DNA from: Branchipolynoe longqiensis
Taxonomy: Eukaryota > Annelida > Polychaeta > Phyllodocida > Polynoidae
NCBI GenBank assembly: GCA_030323885.1
Contig: CM059193.1
Location: forward strand, 77,093,447 to 77,157,446
DNA: 64,000 nucleotides
Direction of reading: 5' to 3'
How positions within the stretch are numbered: position 1 is the stretch's first letter; the number at the start of each line of letters is the position of its first letter. A program made the translations under genes and the position numbers. Positions 63,470 to 64,000 of this stretch are shown piece after piece. The notes beneath the pieces are model-generated. The model ran no database searches and had not been told where the DNA came from. It saw nothing but the letters and a program-made list of their open reading frames with translations.

Positions 63470-64000
63470 TGATGGAGATGTTAGCGGATGTCACTGGATG
63501 CCAATATTACAAAATCCATGGTCATTCCAGCCTGTTCAGACCTTTATCCAAGCGGTCGAACCCCTTAATGTTTATGACCCAAATCAGTGCTCCGTCTCGA
63601 TCCTTATGACATATATATGCTGTATTTGTAACTTGTGGTGCGCAGGTGGTAATTCTCAGTGCAGTCTCTCCATGCAGACGTTTCTTATAGGGATTTAGAA
63701 TACGCAGTTCACACATGGGGAACCTGCATTCAATTCAATATTAAATAAATGCAAGAAGCTTAGATGGATATCTTTAGAGAGTCTCTGTATTGTGTATTGC
63801 TAACTCGTGGACCAGTGGTGCATTTCACCACACACCCCCGACAATGAATTGCTAAATATAGATGATTAAAGTAAAACATTAAAGGGTTCTATGAGAAACA
63901 GATGGCATACTGGCAGTGATAACTCAATAGAATTTTTATTTTGAGCGAATCAGTCGACGAATTGTTGGTGAGCCTTTTGCCTCGGGAGTCGATAGCGCTA
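63470..64000. other. No recognisable gene
   Basis: Ordinary sequence to the end of the window. Short open frames of about 60 codons show no family features. Confidence 0.35.

Overview
The window looks like intergenic or intronic DNA from a metazoan, most likely a marine invertebrate such as a mollusc. No intact multi-exon gene, no operon structure, no prokaryotic signal and no intact cellular RNA gene was recognised. The evidence for this kind of genome is the density of tRNA-derived SINEs with target-site duplications, short inverted-repeat DNA transposons (MITEs), LINE fragments, homopolymer G/C runs and many micro- and minisatellites. The species cannot be fixed from sequence alone; the mollusc suggestion is inference.

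Four retroposon groups dominate. SINE-A (about 25 copies and fragments, both strands) has a tRNA-like head, a conserved body and a CAAA/CAAC-rich tail, and comes with two different heads. SINE-B has two copies, with an enlarged anticodon loop. Group C has three tRNA-like copies that share a conserved upstream leader. Group D is a tail repeat ending in (CAAT)n. An RTE-like LINE derivative at 10.6-11.4 kb has a 13-bp target duplication and a reverse-transcriptase C-terminal reading frame. A second copy of its head at 18.5 kb lacks the coding part. A decayed RNase H-bearing LINE lies on the minus strand at 57.4-58.4 kb.

The main DNA element is MITE-1 (TTAA target, about 350 bp, at least nine copies with both ends plus fragments). 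Others have TWA or TA targets: MITE-2 at 6.9 and 24.4 kb, MITE-3 and MITE-4 (pogo/Tigger-like ends), Element-5 at 4.2 and 17.6 kb, Element-6, and MITE-7 to MITE-10. Several are nested, which gives a relative order of insertion. In one case an empty-site relative 11 kb away shows the insertion junction directly.

Tandem repeats fill much of the rest: a 1.7-kb CA/GA-type array inside MITE-2 (24.7-26.4 kb), a CTCAC-type array (28.3-29.1 kb), a 33-bp minisatellite open on both strands (36.2-37.3 kb), a 0.9-kb near-pure polypyrimidine tract (51.8-52.7 kb), and minisatellites with units of 18, 25, 26, 49, 58, 77 and about 90 bp. The only candidate for a host gene is a TATA box plus a short signal-peptide-like first exon with a splice donor near 39.3 kb; if real, the DNA to its right could be a long first intron.
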